Assembly: GCA_022577435.1 (NCBI GenBank)
Contig: JAKOON010000006.1
Location: 8,052,501-8,116,500 of the forward strand
Reading direction: 5' to 3'
Source of the DNA: Embiotoca jacksoni
Lineage: Eukaryota; Chordata; Actinopteri; Embiotocidae
Length of the DNA: 64,000 bases
The notes below the pieces were generated by a model, which did not search any database, was not told the DNA's origin, and saw only the letters and a program-made list of their open reading frames with translations. Made by a program: the position numbers and the translations under genes. Shown here in pieces: positions 1-11,574 of this stretch (the first letter of the stretch is position 1; each line of letters opens with the position of its first letter).

Positions 1-350
1 CATGCTCACTGTTGTGGTTTTTAAAACCCCACAGTGACAGAAAAATTACCCCTCATGCATTTGTCACACAGCTCTCTTGTAATTTTGTCAGATTGAGTTT
101 TTGATGTATATTTTACACTCTCTTTTAGAAGCCCAGAGTTTTTTATAATGTGCACAACACACTGATATTCTGTGTATTGCTAGCAACTCTATATGAAAAT
201 GTAATTAGGACTGCCTGTGCATGTTTGTGTACATAAGATAGACATGTTCAGTCAAAAACCTATTGTCTCATCATCCAACCTGTACCTTAATATGAAAAGC
301 CAGAGATGTTGATATTAAAAAAGTCTTAGCATATGATCTCCAGAGCATTT

Positions 351-392
351 GAGTGAGTGAGTGAGTGAGTGAGTGAGTGAGTGAGTGAGTGA

Positions 393-468
<76 letters not shown>
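351..468 (+). repeat. compound microsatellite (GAGT)n-(GT)n
   Basis: About twelve GAGT units (351-398) pass directly into about 35 GT units (to 468). The sharp switch suggests that one array arose at the edge of the other. Confidence 0.95.
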
Positions 469-471
<3 letters not shown>

Positions 472-1130
472 CGAATCGATGCCCTTGGTTCGGTCTATTA
501 TTATAAAAATTATTCTCAGTCCTTGACAAATAACACAAATAACAGTGCAGAAAACTACATGCAGGCACAGTTCATCCAACTTTTCAGATGTTAATGCAGA
601 TCACAGAACAAATTAGCATTTCCAAAAATCCTAATTAATGTTTTAGTGGGCTAGTCAAAGAAGGCAGTCCACATGAATGATTAAATATGTGCTAACCTAA
701 TTTAGGCCCTAATCCATAGTTAATGAATTACACTGTTTAGTCATAGCAGAGATAGAATGGAAGAGAATGACAGATACAATTTAGACATCATAGACTAATA
801 AGACCTAATGTCACAGGAAAAAAAATGATTTTGTTTCAGATGGCTCGGCCGCTCACTTATTTCAACTATATTTACTTTCAAGCCACAACATCCTGGGCAA
901 GTCAAGGTGCAACGATGTCCAATTACACAGATGCTGTCAGTCTGCAGTAAACTGAGATTGACAATGAATTAGATTCATTTTAGGAGGCAACGTGCTTTCT
1001 TTATTGATCTAGTTCAGTAATTTGTTGTTTTTCACAGTTGAAATTGTGAGAAATTTAGTAGTAGGTGTGTGTAGTGTGTGTAGTGGTCAGGTACAGGGGA
1101 GGGGGGGGGGGTTATGTTCTACAGTAACGG

Positions 1131-1141
1131 AGAGAGAGGAG

Positions 1142-1178
<37 letters not shown>
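1131..1178 (+). repeat. (GA)n microsatellite
   Basis: Interrupted AG repeats, ending in irregular gaggtgaggtgagg. Confidence 0.9.
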
Positions 1179-1183
<5 letters not shown>

Positions 1184-1454
1184 GTGAGGTGAGGAGTAAT
1201 ATCAAAGAGACGAGACGACTGAAGTCCAGGAGCCACTGCCGAGTGCAAATCCCTGTGGAGGAGAAAATCTCAAAGTGACAGCTTTCAATTACAACAGTAT
1301 GAGAAAGTGTGTGTGTGTGTGTGTACTATCTGTCAGCACTTCTGGGCTTCACTGACAGTTCGATGTCACAGCTTCTGAATTGTAAGTACCTCATGTACAC
1401 ACAAGAAAGCCCACTCACTCACAACTCACACATAGACAAACACATACACATACA

Positions 1455-1458
<4 letters not shown>

Positions 1459-1548
<90 letters not shown>
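1459..1548 (+). repeat. (CA)n microsatellite, about 45 units
   Basis: Pure CA run after imperfect cacatacacatacacattca. Confidence 0.95.
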
Positions 1549-1550
<2 letters not shown>

Positions 1551-2040
1551 AACACACACTGTTTCACACTCGTTTTCTTTTCCTCTTTTTGTCATTCTCA
1601 CATTTGTCTGTGCTGTATTCTCAGGTGTCTGGGTCGAACTGTTGTTGGACTCTGAAAAAGCCAGAGGAAGAGGAGGCAGCTACTGCACACTGGAACTCGG
1701 TGTACTACTGTCAATTGTGTGTAGGTGTATGTAGTCTGTGCCCATGACCGTTACCGTAGGCTATGTGAGATATAGATATAATGTTAGATCGATGGTGTTT
1801 TGAAGCCTTTACTTAGGGTAGCAACTACGAGGGGGGATTATGATATATTTATGTATTTAATAGGAACAATGCAGTAAAAGAAATATGACTTAGAAAATAA
1901 ATTCAATAGATATGCATTATAGGTCATCTAGCCAATGCTAGTGTGAAGCCCTTTTTGCTGGTTAGGCATGCAGTTGAACAGGTAGTGATGGAGGAAATCG
2001 TTACCAAATACTAACCTGAGTATCTTACCATAAAATAAAC

Positions 2041-2345
2041 TACACGGCCAAAAGTACATGGACACCTGAACAAATTATGTGGACACACAAACATTAAACC
2101 CACATGTGACTCATTCCAAAACGATGAGTTTAAATACAGTACATTGCTCCAACAGCCTGCACTCTTCTTGGGAGCTTTTCTCATACCTGGATGCTCCCAG
2201 AGCAGAGCCATTAGTGAGGTCTTAGACAGATGCTGGATGATAAGGCCTGGCCTGAAATCAGCGTTCCACACTTCATCTCATAGGTGTTGGGTGGGGCAGA
2301 GGTCAGGGCTCTGTGCAAGCCACCCAACGTCTTCCCCTCTGAGTG
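2041..2345 (-). mobile_element. Tc1-like transposon remnant, terminal part with transposase 3' end
   Basis: It starts at a TA with CACGGCCAAAAGTACATGGA and CACCTG, close to the TGGCCAAAAGTATGTGGACACC terminus of a common fish Tc1-like family (partly recalled). It continues through caacagcctgcactcttct, cattagtgaggtc, aggcctggcctgaaatcagc and gaggtcagggctctgtgcaa, in the family's order. On the minus strand this corresponds to the C-terminal part of the transposase. The frames are broken and only one end is present, so it is an old fragment. Confidence 0.65.
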
Positions 2346-3809
2346 TAAGTCAGCCCTGAACTGGAGGCACATTGAAATATTATTGTATGTTCCAACACTA
2401 AGATTAACCTTAACCGCAACTATAGTTTTAACCATGAAAAAAAAAGAGATATATGTCCACAGTGTGTACGCTAATAAAATGTCTGGATCATTTTCATTTA
2501 AAAGTAAAGGTAATAAAACATTAGGTCTATGTAATATTATAAGGAAGTTGATACTATCGGCTACATTTATAGTGGCAGCTAATTTATAGTGGTGCCTGTT
2601 AGAAAACATTTTACCTTTGAAAAAAGTGTTACATACTGTTTCACTGTCATGAGATCACTTTCTGGGAAGAAAGAGAGATTTGGGTATCAAATGCTACAAT
2701 TACAACAACCACAAGGTGGCAGTATAACAGCGTTATTTCCTGCTGCAGCAAAGCGAGTGACTCATCGAGGCAGAGGAGCTGCAGCCTCTTAGCCAGCCAG
2801 GGGAGATAAAAACAACCAAACCTGCTGTATCGACCCCAGTCTCTGAGATATAGCTCATCCACTAACCTCTCAGAATGAAGAGCACACCATGGCTGCAGAG
2901 GCATCCAGATTTCCTTGTTAAATATAAATAGAGGAGATCAAGGGACACAGCATCTTTAATGGAGGAGACATAGAGGTCTGACATGCTGTCATGCTCTAAA
3001 CCAGGCCAGTAGTCTGTGGCTTTGTTCAGATACTTTCTACCTTGGCCTTTCTTCAGACCTTGCATCAGAGAAATCAATGATATAGTTTTGACTGACTGGT
3101 GAGAAGTGTACTGGTCAAGCCAGACAACCCTTTGCTAAATCTGACAATTTAACAGACGGAGGAGATGCCTCTTAACGATTTTGAACAAGCTCACTTTTTG
3201 TGAGGTGGCTGGTGAGGCATCGTTATGTAAGACTGCACAGACACTCAAGGATGGAGCAGAATTTTGTTGCAGAGGCAGTTTTTCAACTATTCTGTACTTT
3301 GTAGCAGAAATAGTATCCCAGAATGAGTCTAATAGGCTTTTAAATGTCAAATGAAGAACAGCGTCATTCTGCTGTGTTTATTAACCAGAAAGGGGGTTTG
3401 TGATGAATATACACCATGGGTTAAAGACTCTATTTCCCCTTTTCTCTGTAAAGAACACATGTCTTCATTACTTTACTGGTGAGGACTTTCAGTGAGTATT
3501 CACTCCCTTGTTGCTGAGGCAGTTTTTATATGAACCTTCATCAGCAAATACCAAACAACTCTCTATCCATTAACGTGCACATACTGTACATCTGTGTGTG
3601 TGCTACTAGCAGATCCATGTGTGTGTTAGCGTGGCATGTGGTTGTGTGGGTGGCACCGGAGGGCTGTAGGACAGCCAGGTGAAACGAGTGTGTGCTGTCC
3701 AAAACCTGCAGGGGAAAACTAATCCTGATTCCTGATGTTAATCTGAGTATTGAGCTTCTACATAGGGGGGCGATGCTGACACCTGATGGTGTGCAGGTCA
3801 AAGATGTGT

Positions 3810-3870
<61 letters not shown>

Positions 3871-5403
3871 TGATGCTCCTCTTGCCCTTTCCAAATGTCA
3901 CAGAAGGGCCAACTCCTGAGGAGCGGGCCCGTAATGTGTGCCCACACATTATGTGTGTGTGTGTGTGTTTGTGTGTGCGTGCCATGATAATCTCCACTAT
4001 TAAGCCCTTCAAACGAATCGCTTCCACTGATGTTTGCACATGTGCGCAGACAAGAAAGCGTGCGTGCTGTTTGTGTGTAACTCTCTCTTCTGTATGATCA
4101 CATTCTCTATTCTCTTATTGCATCTTTAATACCCGTCGTCCGCAGTGCAGTGTATTTCACAAACAAAGTCTTCAAAACAACCTCTGCCTACCACAAAATT
4201 TCAAAATATATTTTCATATATCATCCCCAAGTGGTTCATAGTTAAGTCTTGATTTATATTCATAAACAGCTCCTAAAGTTAGAAACAAGTCATAACACTA
4301 TTGTGTCTGGCAATATAAAGTTTTACATCGTTAAATGAATGGAGGCCCAGTTTTTGTATTATTGCTGTGTTACACTAATTACATTTTGCAAGGTTGGGAG
4401 GGAGAAGTGACCCTGCTATGAAATAATTAGATGTCGCATATATATGACTGTCTGATTCATCAACAATCTACAAATCTGCAAGGCTCAGCTTCATGAATTC
4501 CCCTTTTATGTCTCAACGCAAATTTCCTTCTTACCAGTGCGACTAATATTGGAGAAAACAAAGTTGAGTGCTCCACGGTGCTGGAGCTAGGCAAGCATTG
4601 TCTGCCTACAGACTTCCATCAGTCTGTCCTATTTTATTCCTCATGCCATTAAAAAAAATAAACAATTAGCAGAGCCACGTCCTGCTTGAGAATTGTTGAC
4701 CACCAATGAGAACATATCTGTAAAGCATTGCTTTATGATGCTAATGTTTGTTCTTGGACTTCTCAGCAGCACACCAATTTTTTGCCAGCTGAGAGTGTGA
4801 AAAACATACGACAATGAACAAGTGTAAACAAGCGATGTTTGATGTATTCCTTCTCCGCTCCTCACTGCTTCTCTCATTTTTGTTTTCTTCTCTTGCTTTT
4901 TTGTTGTTGATTTGTATCTGAGACACAGTTGTTTGTGTTACAAACATTCATTAAGCTGTCCAGAATTTCAGGTATAATACAAGATTGATTTTCCCTTCAG
5001 TCCCAACATTAAAATGCAGCTTTCACTAAATGTTGGCCTGAATAACAGAATGATTGGAGTTACACAGCACATTAAACTCTGTCTCAAACTGAGATGCAAA
5101 AGGTGTTTTTTTTAACGTATAATTTGAAAAACATTATGGAAAACAACTCAAATGTCTCTGAGAGTAATATTTCAGTAATACATATTGATAAAACAGCATA
5201 TTTTCATGTTAATCAAACTCTGTGGGGGACTGGGAGTGGCGCTGCTGATGGTAGGGGGTCGCACAAATAAAGCCAAAGGGACGTTTATGAAACCGTTTCT
5301 ATGACAACCAGAACACAGCGGGTTCCCTTACTTTCCTTACTAGTAAAATGCTTTTAGAGTTATTTTGTTTCACAATCAAAGAGCTCATGTAGCACTAATG
5401 ACT
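2346..5403. other. non-coding DNA with GT repeats
   Basis: No gene recognised. The only evident features are GT microsatellites at 3805-3868 and about 3952-3970. Confidence 0.5.
3805..3868 (+). repeat. (GT)n microsatellite
   Basis: Near-pure GT run of about 30 units with one TATG interruption at its start; a shorter GT run follows at about 3952-3970. Confidence 0.9.
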
Positions 5404-5900
5404 TGTACGAGGGTGGATCAATAAGTTCCGAGACGCCTACGGAACTGGAGGAAAATATCTCCATCATTAGTTAGTGTTACACATTGCGTGACGCATGTTT
5501 TTGTGAGCGCTGGTCCATTGTGTCCACGATTTCTCTGTGGACATGACAAGAGGGCACAAATACAATTTTGTGCCATACTTTGAAGATCGGCAACACACCC
5601 TTGAAATGCTTCAGTTCCCTTATGAAAATGAAAATGAATCAATGAGCCTTTTGAGTGACAGTTGTGTTTCCAAGGGGCAGCATAGCACTGTCCAAGACCG
5701 AAAAACGCGCATCAGGTTGGGCACACAAGAACGTGGGTTTTCTTTGACATTTGTGGGATTGCGACTGTAAATCCGTGCTCCAGGGTCAGACTGTCAACAC
5801 TGAGTTCTACTGTGATGTTCTGAGCCATCCGAGCGAAAACATTCAGTGCAAATGACCCAAACTGTGGCACGATGGCACTTTGGTTCTCCAACAGTAACAG
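5404..5900 (+). pseudogene. degenerate mariner-like transposase remnant
   Basis: At 5781-5893 the plus strand reads QGQTVNTEFYCDVLSHPSEN, then IQCK, a stop, and PKLWHDGTLVLQ. This follows the mariner pattern GQTVN-x-E/Y-Y-x3-L-x-R-L...RPxLW...W-x-LHHDNAPAH just before the second catalytic Asp, as I recall it. The likely left end is gagggtggatcaataagttc (5409), similar to mariner termini. Upstream reading frames are scrambled, and the catalytic HHDNAPAH block has been lost or is unrecognisable. Mariner elements are cut-and-paste DNA transposons; this copy is clearly dead. Confidence 0.5.
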
Positions 5901-8632
5901 TTACTTGTTTTTGTTCCCCAAAAATTTCACACAAACTTTGATGTGCATTCTCTACTCAAGTTTCAGGTGCGTAAAACATTGCAGACACACCCGGGCCACT
6001 GCTCAGAAAAGCATGGGTATCTCTGGTGCTGATTTTGATCAAGTGTAGCGGATTAGATTTATATTCGAGGCACCACTTTCTGTGTAGCAAAAAGAATCAA
6101 GATTTATTTTTAATAGGCTGTATAGGACTATATAAAAGTGATCAGTCATCATAGTCTGAACCGTGACTTCTGCATTCAGGGATTTCTTTCAATATCTTCC
6201 AGGAAATACGCAAAAACAAGTATTTGGTCAAAAAGGATATTTATTGAACAATATTTACACCAAGAATAAACTATATGAATATATATTGCAGTGTATGGAC
6301 CATGGATGTCATGAACAGGATTTTGGAGCTATAGTGGAGTGATAGTGGGAACTAATAATAGATAGGTTATTAAAAACTGAGCTAGTTCCTGACGTAAATG
6401 AGAGATTAGGAATTTAGAATTGGATAAATCAGCTATCAGACATCAACCCAATGGATCAAAGTACTCAGAAAGATTATGCCTACTGGAGGGTGGTGCTAGT
6501 CACCCCGACAAGCCTCTTTCTTGCGGACCACCGTGCAGATATCAAGGGACTGGAGTTTGGCGTCGTGCTGCGGGTGTTCGCTCCCACAGCTGGCGGCCCC
6601 ATCCAGGCTTTGTCTGCTGGTACCGTCGGATCTTCTGATTATCAAAAATACTTCTTATAAGCGGAGCAGAGAGAGAGAATAAAACAACGGCATTGTCGGT
6701 TGCAGCCAATAATTAAACTCAATTAAACTTAATCAAAAGTATGCGTTCTTCTCGGATTAAAGTTTACTTGGCGTAAATAAAAGTATAGAGCGTGGTAACT
6801 CTAAAACGATCGGAAAGTGTGAGATTGACAGAGAGGGCCTAATGATCAATATTAAGGCTGATCAGAAGAAGAGAAAAAGCCCGCTTCAGTCTGAGGTTCA
6901 CAGTTTTTATGAATGGTCAGGCTGGAGGTGGGGTCAAGTGTCAGATGACCACTCTCTGAGCCCGCTCTGAAAAGAGGGAGAATGCTTCCTTTAAGAAAAG
7001 GGCTGATTATTATTTTTGACATGGCTAAGAATAAAAGTTAATTTTCCACCATGACTAAAGTTAAGCAGTTACACAAATACTTAATACAAGTTTATATTGT
7101 TAGCCAATATGAGTAACTAAAGACAGCAAGGCTTATAAATGTCATTGATATGTACAAGACTTATTAATTGGCTTGAGAAACAAACACAGAATAAAACATT
7201 ATATGTGCATTATAGTTTCAGCTTCAATACTGAGTTTGTCATTGTGGAGTTGTAACTATGTTCAACCATAGGGCAGCAGACATTAGTGGTCTGGATAGTT
7301 TCACCGTATGGGGCTGACAGGGGCTGACAGAGGTCAGCTGGTTCACAGCATCAGACAGAGTCAAAACCAAGTTTGAAAGGAGATTTTAGATTTGTTTATT
7401 CGGCCCGGTGAGTTTTATGACGTGAAAGCTTTTGGGAGTTTATCTGAAGATCTGTGATTTTCTTTAGCTGCTTCAGTTTCAGGGTCCTTGTAATGTGTCA
7501 ACTGGCTCACTGTCAAAGCAGGGCTAACAGTACGGCGACACTAAGAAAACTCAAAATGTCTGTCCCAAACTACTAGGGACATCTTTGCATTGGGTGACAT
7601 GTTCTTTCATTACAATAAACAGTGAACATGTAGTTTATTTTTAGCTAACCTTGTAGATAGCTCATCAAAAGTGTTTTAAGGCTTAAAATATTCCCCAACA
7701 AAACACCTGTGTTACTCTGGTTTGAATAACCTTTCTAAAAACTACACTCAGTGCCCAACTGTTGTTTATTAATGAAACAATATATTTGTGACCAGCAGTT
7801 TTATAGATTTTTATCTTCAGTGTAGGAATTAATGGGCTTGGAGCTGCGTGCCACAAAGTTGGTTTTGCTGTTTTCATTGGATTTGATGACTATTGGGAGA
7901 ATATATAGAAATTCTCCACCCCCCCTAGTTTGGAATGACAAAATTAGGTATTTAATAAGTTAAGAATGATGGAGTCATCGATGGTATGACTAATTATCAC
8001 CTATTATCACCACTAAAAGCCCTGTTAATCACAGGTTAATAAAAAAAAAAACGGCACAGTTTCATGAAAGCCACTCATATCCACTTCTATTTCTGTTGTT
8101 GGCCAAATCACAACCATGTTTTAGTGAATTCCTCTTGTGTTCTAGGGTGGATCATTGTGGCTTTTCTACTCAACCAACTGGACTCTGTTGTAACAGATGT
8201 CGTGGGAACACTGAGGGTCAGCCATTTGTGTGTGTGCGCACGTTAGTGTGTGCTTCCATCTATGTACATGCATATCTGTGTGTGTGTGTTTGTGTGCTTA
8301 ATTTGTTGAGGAATTCCCCGGATATCAGTTGGCACACATTACTTTCCCAGCCTCTCACATAATCCTCCTCCCTTTTCATAAGTGTTTCCCAGACCAAAAT
8401 GGAAAAAAACAATTGAATGATGAAGTATAATCTGATACAATACTTCACATATTTCCGCTTTTATTATCACCACTAATCAGACAAACAGGATGGCTTAGCA
8501 AGCTGTTTAGGCTGGACATTAGGGCTAAAAAAAGGCCACCCCTTCAGAAAACTGTGGAGGAGATAGATTCATATTCTCTGCAGTATCTCTGTGTTTGTGT
8601 AATCGGTAACAGCACAAAACGAGTATAACTTA
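5901..8632. other. non-coding DNA; unclassified GC-richer patch at 6480-6650
   Basis: The mariner remnant may extend to about 6050. The patch 6480-6650 is noticeably richer in GC and CpG than its surroundings and has overlapping short ORFs in two frames (starting at 6420 and 6451), but no protein family I can name. It may be part of a retroelement or a retrocopy. The rest is AT-rich without recognised features. Confidence 0.35.
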
Positions 8633-8860
8633 CACTGATCAGTCCAAACATTAAACCCACTGACAGGTGAAGCATACGGTCTAACACAACAGGCCAGCAA
8701 CAAATCCTCCCTTCATAAGGATTACAATGTTCAGTTATTATTCAATCTGATTGATGGAAGTGTGGATTAGGTCGTTTTGGAGACTATAATTTGTGGTGTT
8801 GTTGAACTGCACTGGGTTATACTGTGAGGTGTTCCTAATATTTTTGTGCCATTTAAATGA
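8633..8860. mobile_element. degenerate DNA-transposon-like repeat
   Basis: It starts with cactgatcagtccaaacatt and cccactgacaggtgaag, close to a widespread fish Tc1-like terminus (CACTGATCAGCCATAACATT...CACTGACAGGTGAAG, recalled). It ends near tactgtgaggtgttcctaat. The interior is AT-rich, with no coding sequence. Confidence 0.4.
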
Positions 8861-9504
8861 AACAGGACGACAAAATCTGTATCTAGAAATTTCACTGCCA
8901 GTCCCTTTATCCACCAGAAAAACACCACAATTGTTTGCATTCTTTGTGTTTTTTTTTGTTTTGGAGTATGAAACAAGAAAAACACATTTTATTTATTGCC
9001 ACTGTTTTGGTTTACTGCACACACATTTCTATCATCAGTTGCAGATCACCAGAAGCTTAGCTAAATAATAAGAGCCTTTTCTCATATGATGCACTGAATG
9101 TAGTAGATCTGGTGTACGGTGGACTAAATATTGCTCAATCAATGCTCAGTGCCAACTAAGGTATTCCTTCTCAGGGTACATTATACAACTTGTCTTGTCT
9201 GCTGTCCTGTTGTTGTGTTGTTGTCTGCCCGCTTTTGTTGACCACAAAGTAAAGAGTCATAGATTACTTATTGTACTTTTATAGCATCATTCATTGATTT
9301 CCTTGGGCTAAATTGGCTATTGTCTTATAGCATGCTCTTGACATTAACGTTCATTTGGAGAGATTTTTCGGGCCACCTGATTAATGTAAGTCTTAGCAGG
9401 TTAGCTGTTTTCCTCAATTACTGAGAAAAACATACTAAACCTGTATGTCGCTTTAGCTTGTCAAATGCTCTCCTAACTTGTTGCTATCTTTTGCTGCCTG
9501 ACAC

Positions 9505-9506
<2 letters not shown>

Positions 9507-9543
<37 letters not shown>
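9507..9543 (+). repeat. (TA)n microsatellite
   Basis: About 18 TA units. Confidence 0.95.
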
Positions 9544-9546
<3 letters not shown>

Positions 9547-10427
9547 AGTGTTTTTATCAAAGCTTGTTTTGGTGAAGACAAGTGCTCGTTGCTGCTGGAA
9601 ACGAGGTTGATAAGAGTTTGTGGGCAGGAATCCTTAACAATTAGCTTAAGGAGGCTAAAAAAAGGAGGCTAAAAAAGGAGGTGTGAAACTGCGTTGGGTC
9701 ATAATCATTTGTGACTTTGTCAATATAAATGGCAACCTTCCTCTTACAAATTGGTAATAATCATTTGTTCTATTGCAATAAAAGTAACTAAACTAACAGC
9801 CCATTCAGCCATTCAGTTTGCATGGCTAAAAATATTGATTGAGTGGAACTTTAAGTTATTTATATCCAGTAGCAATATCAATTCCAAAATAGGGAAAGAG
9901 ACTTCTAAAGCCTGAAATATTTAGATTAGTAGGAGGATGGTGATAGGAACTGTGCATGCTGTTGCATAATTAAGACAATCATCATGAAGTTGGTGTTCTG
10001 GCCTGGGAGGCTAAATGTTGAGGATCAAGCTCTCTGCCATTTTGGGTGAGATTTACTCGTTATTATGGGGAGATGATTGCCTCCGTCCAGCACCCTCCCC
10101 TCTCCTACACTCCCCTTCATCTCTCTTTATTGGAGCTGCTGCAGCACGTCGAGTGCATGCAGCCGCAGATCCTTCAGAAGACGCTGCAATAACTACTCAT
10201 TCACTGCTGTGTATTAGATCTCCAAATCACAATCTGTGCATGTATATATACATACAGTATGTAGGCTGGAAGTGCATGTGTGTGTGAGCGTATCAAACAC
10301 ACACATAGAAAAACACATATACACACACATGTACACGCAGGGTCTGAAATATCAATCCAGCTAAATCCCCGCAATCACCAAGCACTTTGCCGTCAATGGA
10401 TGGGTGTATTGAGGGGAACATGAAAGT

Positions 10428-10468
<41 letters not shown>
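10428..10468 (+). repeat. (GT)n microsatellite
   Basis: About 20 GT units, followed by imperfect GA-rich sequence. Confidence 0.95.
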
Positions 10469-10470
<2 letters not shown>

Positions 10471-11221
10471 ATGAGAGAGAGCGAGAGAAAGAGAAAGGTA
10501 GCACAAAATAAAACTGAAAGAAAGTTTTCTTTTTTTCTGTGAATCTCTTGGATTCCCAAAATGGAATCAATACAGCATAACATTAAGTAGAGAAATAAAA
10601 TCATTAAAACAAATGACGATACTAATTTTGACCTTATTCCTTGTGTTCTTATACTTTTCTCATCCGCTCAATAATCCCTCCTCTTGTCTGTTCCAGAGTT
10701 AAAACCACAGAAGCTATTCTCCCTCTCTCCCTATCTCCCTCTCCCTCTCGCTCTCTCGCTCTCTTGCTCTCTCTCTGTGTGTCTTGTGTGTGGTGTCGGC
10801 AGGAGTGATTTCTCAGTTGTTGGTATTACTATTAGTCTGTGAGGAGTGCAAAGTAAGTCACACCAATATCAGACAGGTAGGTGAAATCAGCTGTGACACA
10901 TGGGCAGTTATTCATACATAAGGCTCTTGTTACACCCAAAATATTTACTTTTTTGGAGTCAGCATGCAAAAATACATAGAAAACAGTTATTTTTGTATGG
11001 GACAAAGTAAATAAGAATGTTTTAGTTTGGGTAAATGACACAATAGTTGGGTCAAAACTCATCCGCATTTACAGTTGCTGACAAATGCACTTGTATCTGC
11101 TCAAAAATACATTATTGGATGTTATAAGCCTTAAATTAAGTGTTTGAATACAGCATATAAATGTTATTATGGAGATCTTCATAGCAACTGTAGCAGGGTA
11201 ATAAGGTGTTGTTTTTTGGGG

Positions 11222-11253
11222 TTTTTTTTTTTTTTGGGGGGGGGGGGGGGGGG
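11222..11253 (+). repeat. poly-T / poly-G junction
   Basis: About 14 T followed directly by about 18 G. Confidence 0.9.
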
Positions 11254-11386
11254 TTTCAGTGATTGCATATCCTTTGTTTGCCCATTTCAAATCAACATAG
11301 AAAAATCTTTAAATTGAATTGAAGATAAAAATGATGAATGAATCAATTAAAACTAAGTCCTAAAAAAGTCTGTAATTATTTCACAG

Positions 11387-11574
11387 TTAAAGCTTCTTAC
11401 AAATTGCTCCCGAGGGACATTAAAGATATATTAGATTGTACTGAATGGAATCAACCTCGGCTATATGACACACTGATGTCAGCTGTAATGCCGGGAGACA
11501 TCAGGTCTATTATTGAGTCTCTCTCACAACATGTAGCAAGAATTTTAAATTTAGACAGCTTGTATCATATTTAA
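11387..11574 (+). CDS. unidentified exon-like open frame, candidate terminal exon or retrogene fragment
   Basis: The frame reads KASYKLLPRDIKDILDCTEW, then NQPRLYDTLMSAVMPGDIRS and IIESLSQHVARILNLDSLYH, Ile, and a TAA stop (11572-11574). It is free of low complexity, with a mixed helical composition unlike the repeat-derived ORFs around it. An AG preceded by ctgtaattatttcac at 11385-11386 could be a splice acceptor, giving a terminal exon of 188 coding bases in which the first two complete a codon. Alternatively the frame is open from an ATG at 11338. I do not recognise the protein. It could be the last exon of a neighbouring plus-strand gene, a transposon-encoded fragment or chance. No partner exon was found upstream. 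Confidence 0.3.

Larger units (their letters stand above)
1..2040. other. non-coding, microsatellite-bearing DNA
   Basis: No gene recognised. AT-rich unique sequence with three long microsatellites listed separately and a short poly-G (about 1100-1111). ORFs called across the GT/CA tracts are repeat translations (His-Thr or Cys-Val runs). Confidence 0.6.
8861..11386. other. non-coding DNA with simple repeats
   Basis: No gene recognised. It contains (TA)n at 9507-9543, a small threefold aggaggctaaaaa repeat at about 9647-9682, (GT)n at 10428-10468, a CT-rich block at about 10720-10775 and a T14-G18 homopolymer junction at 11222-11253. Confidence 0.5.

Noticed and set aside
6420..6660. Two overlapping short ORFs in a GC-richer patch as a gene
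   Set aside because: No recognisable domain, both frames equally open, and no splice sites or supporting neighbours. Kept only as an unclassified patch.
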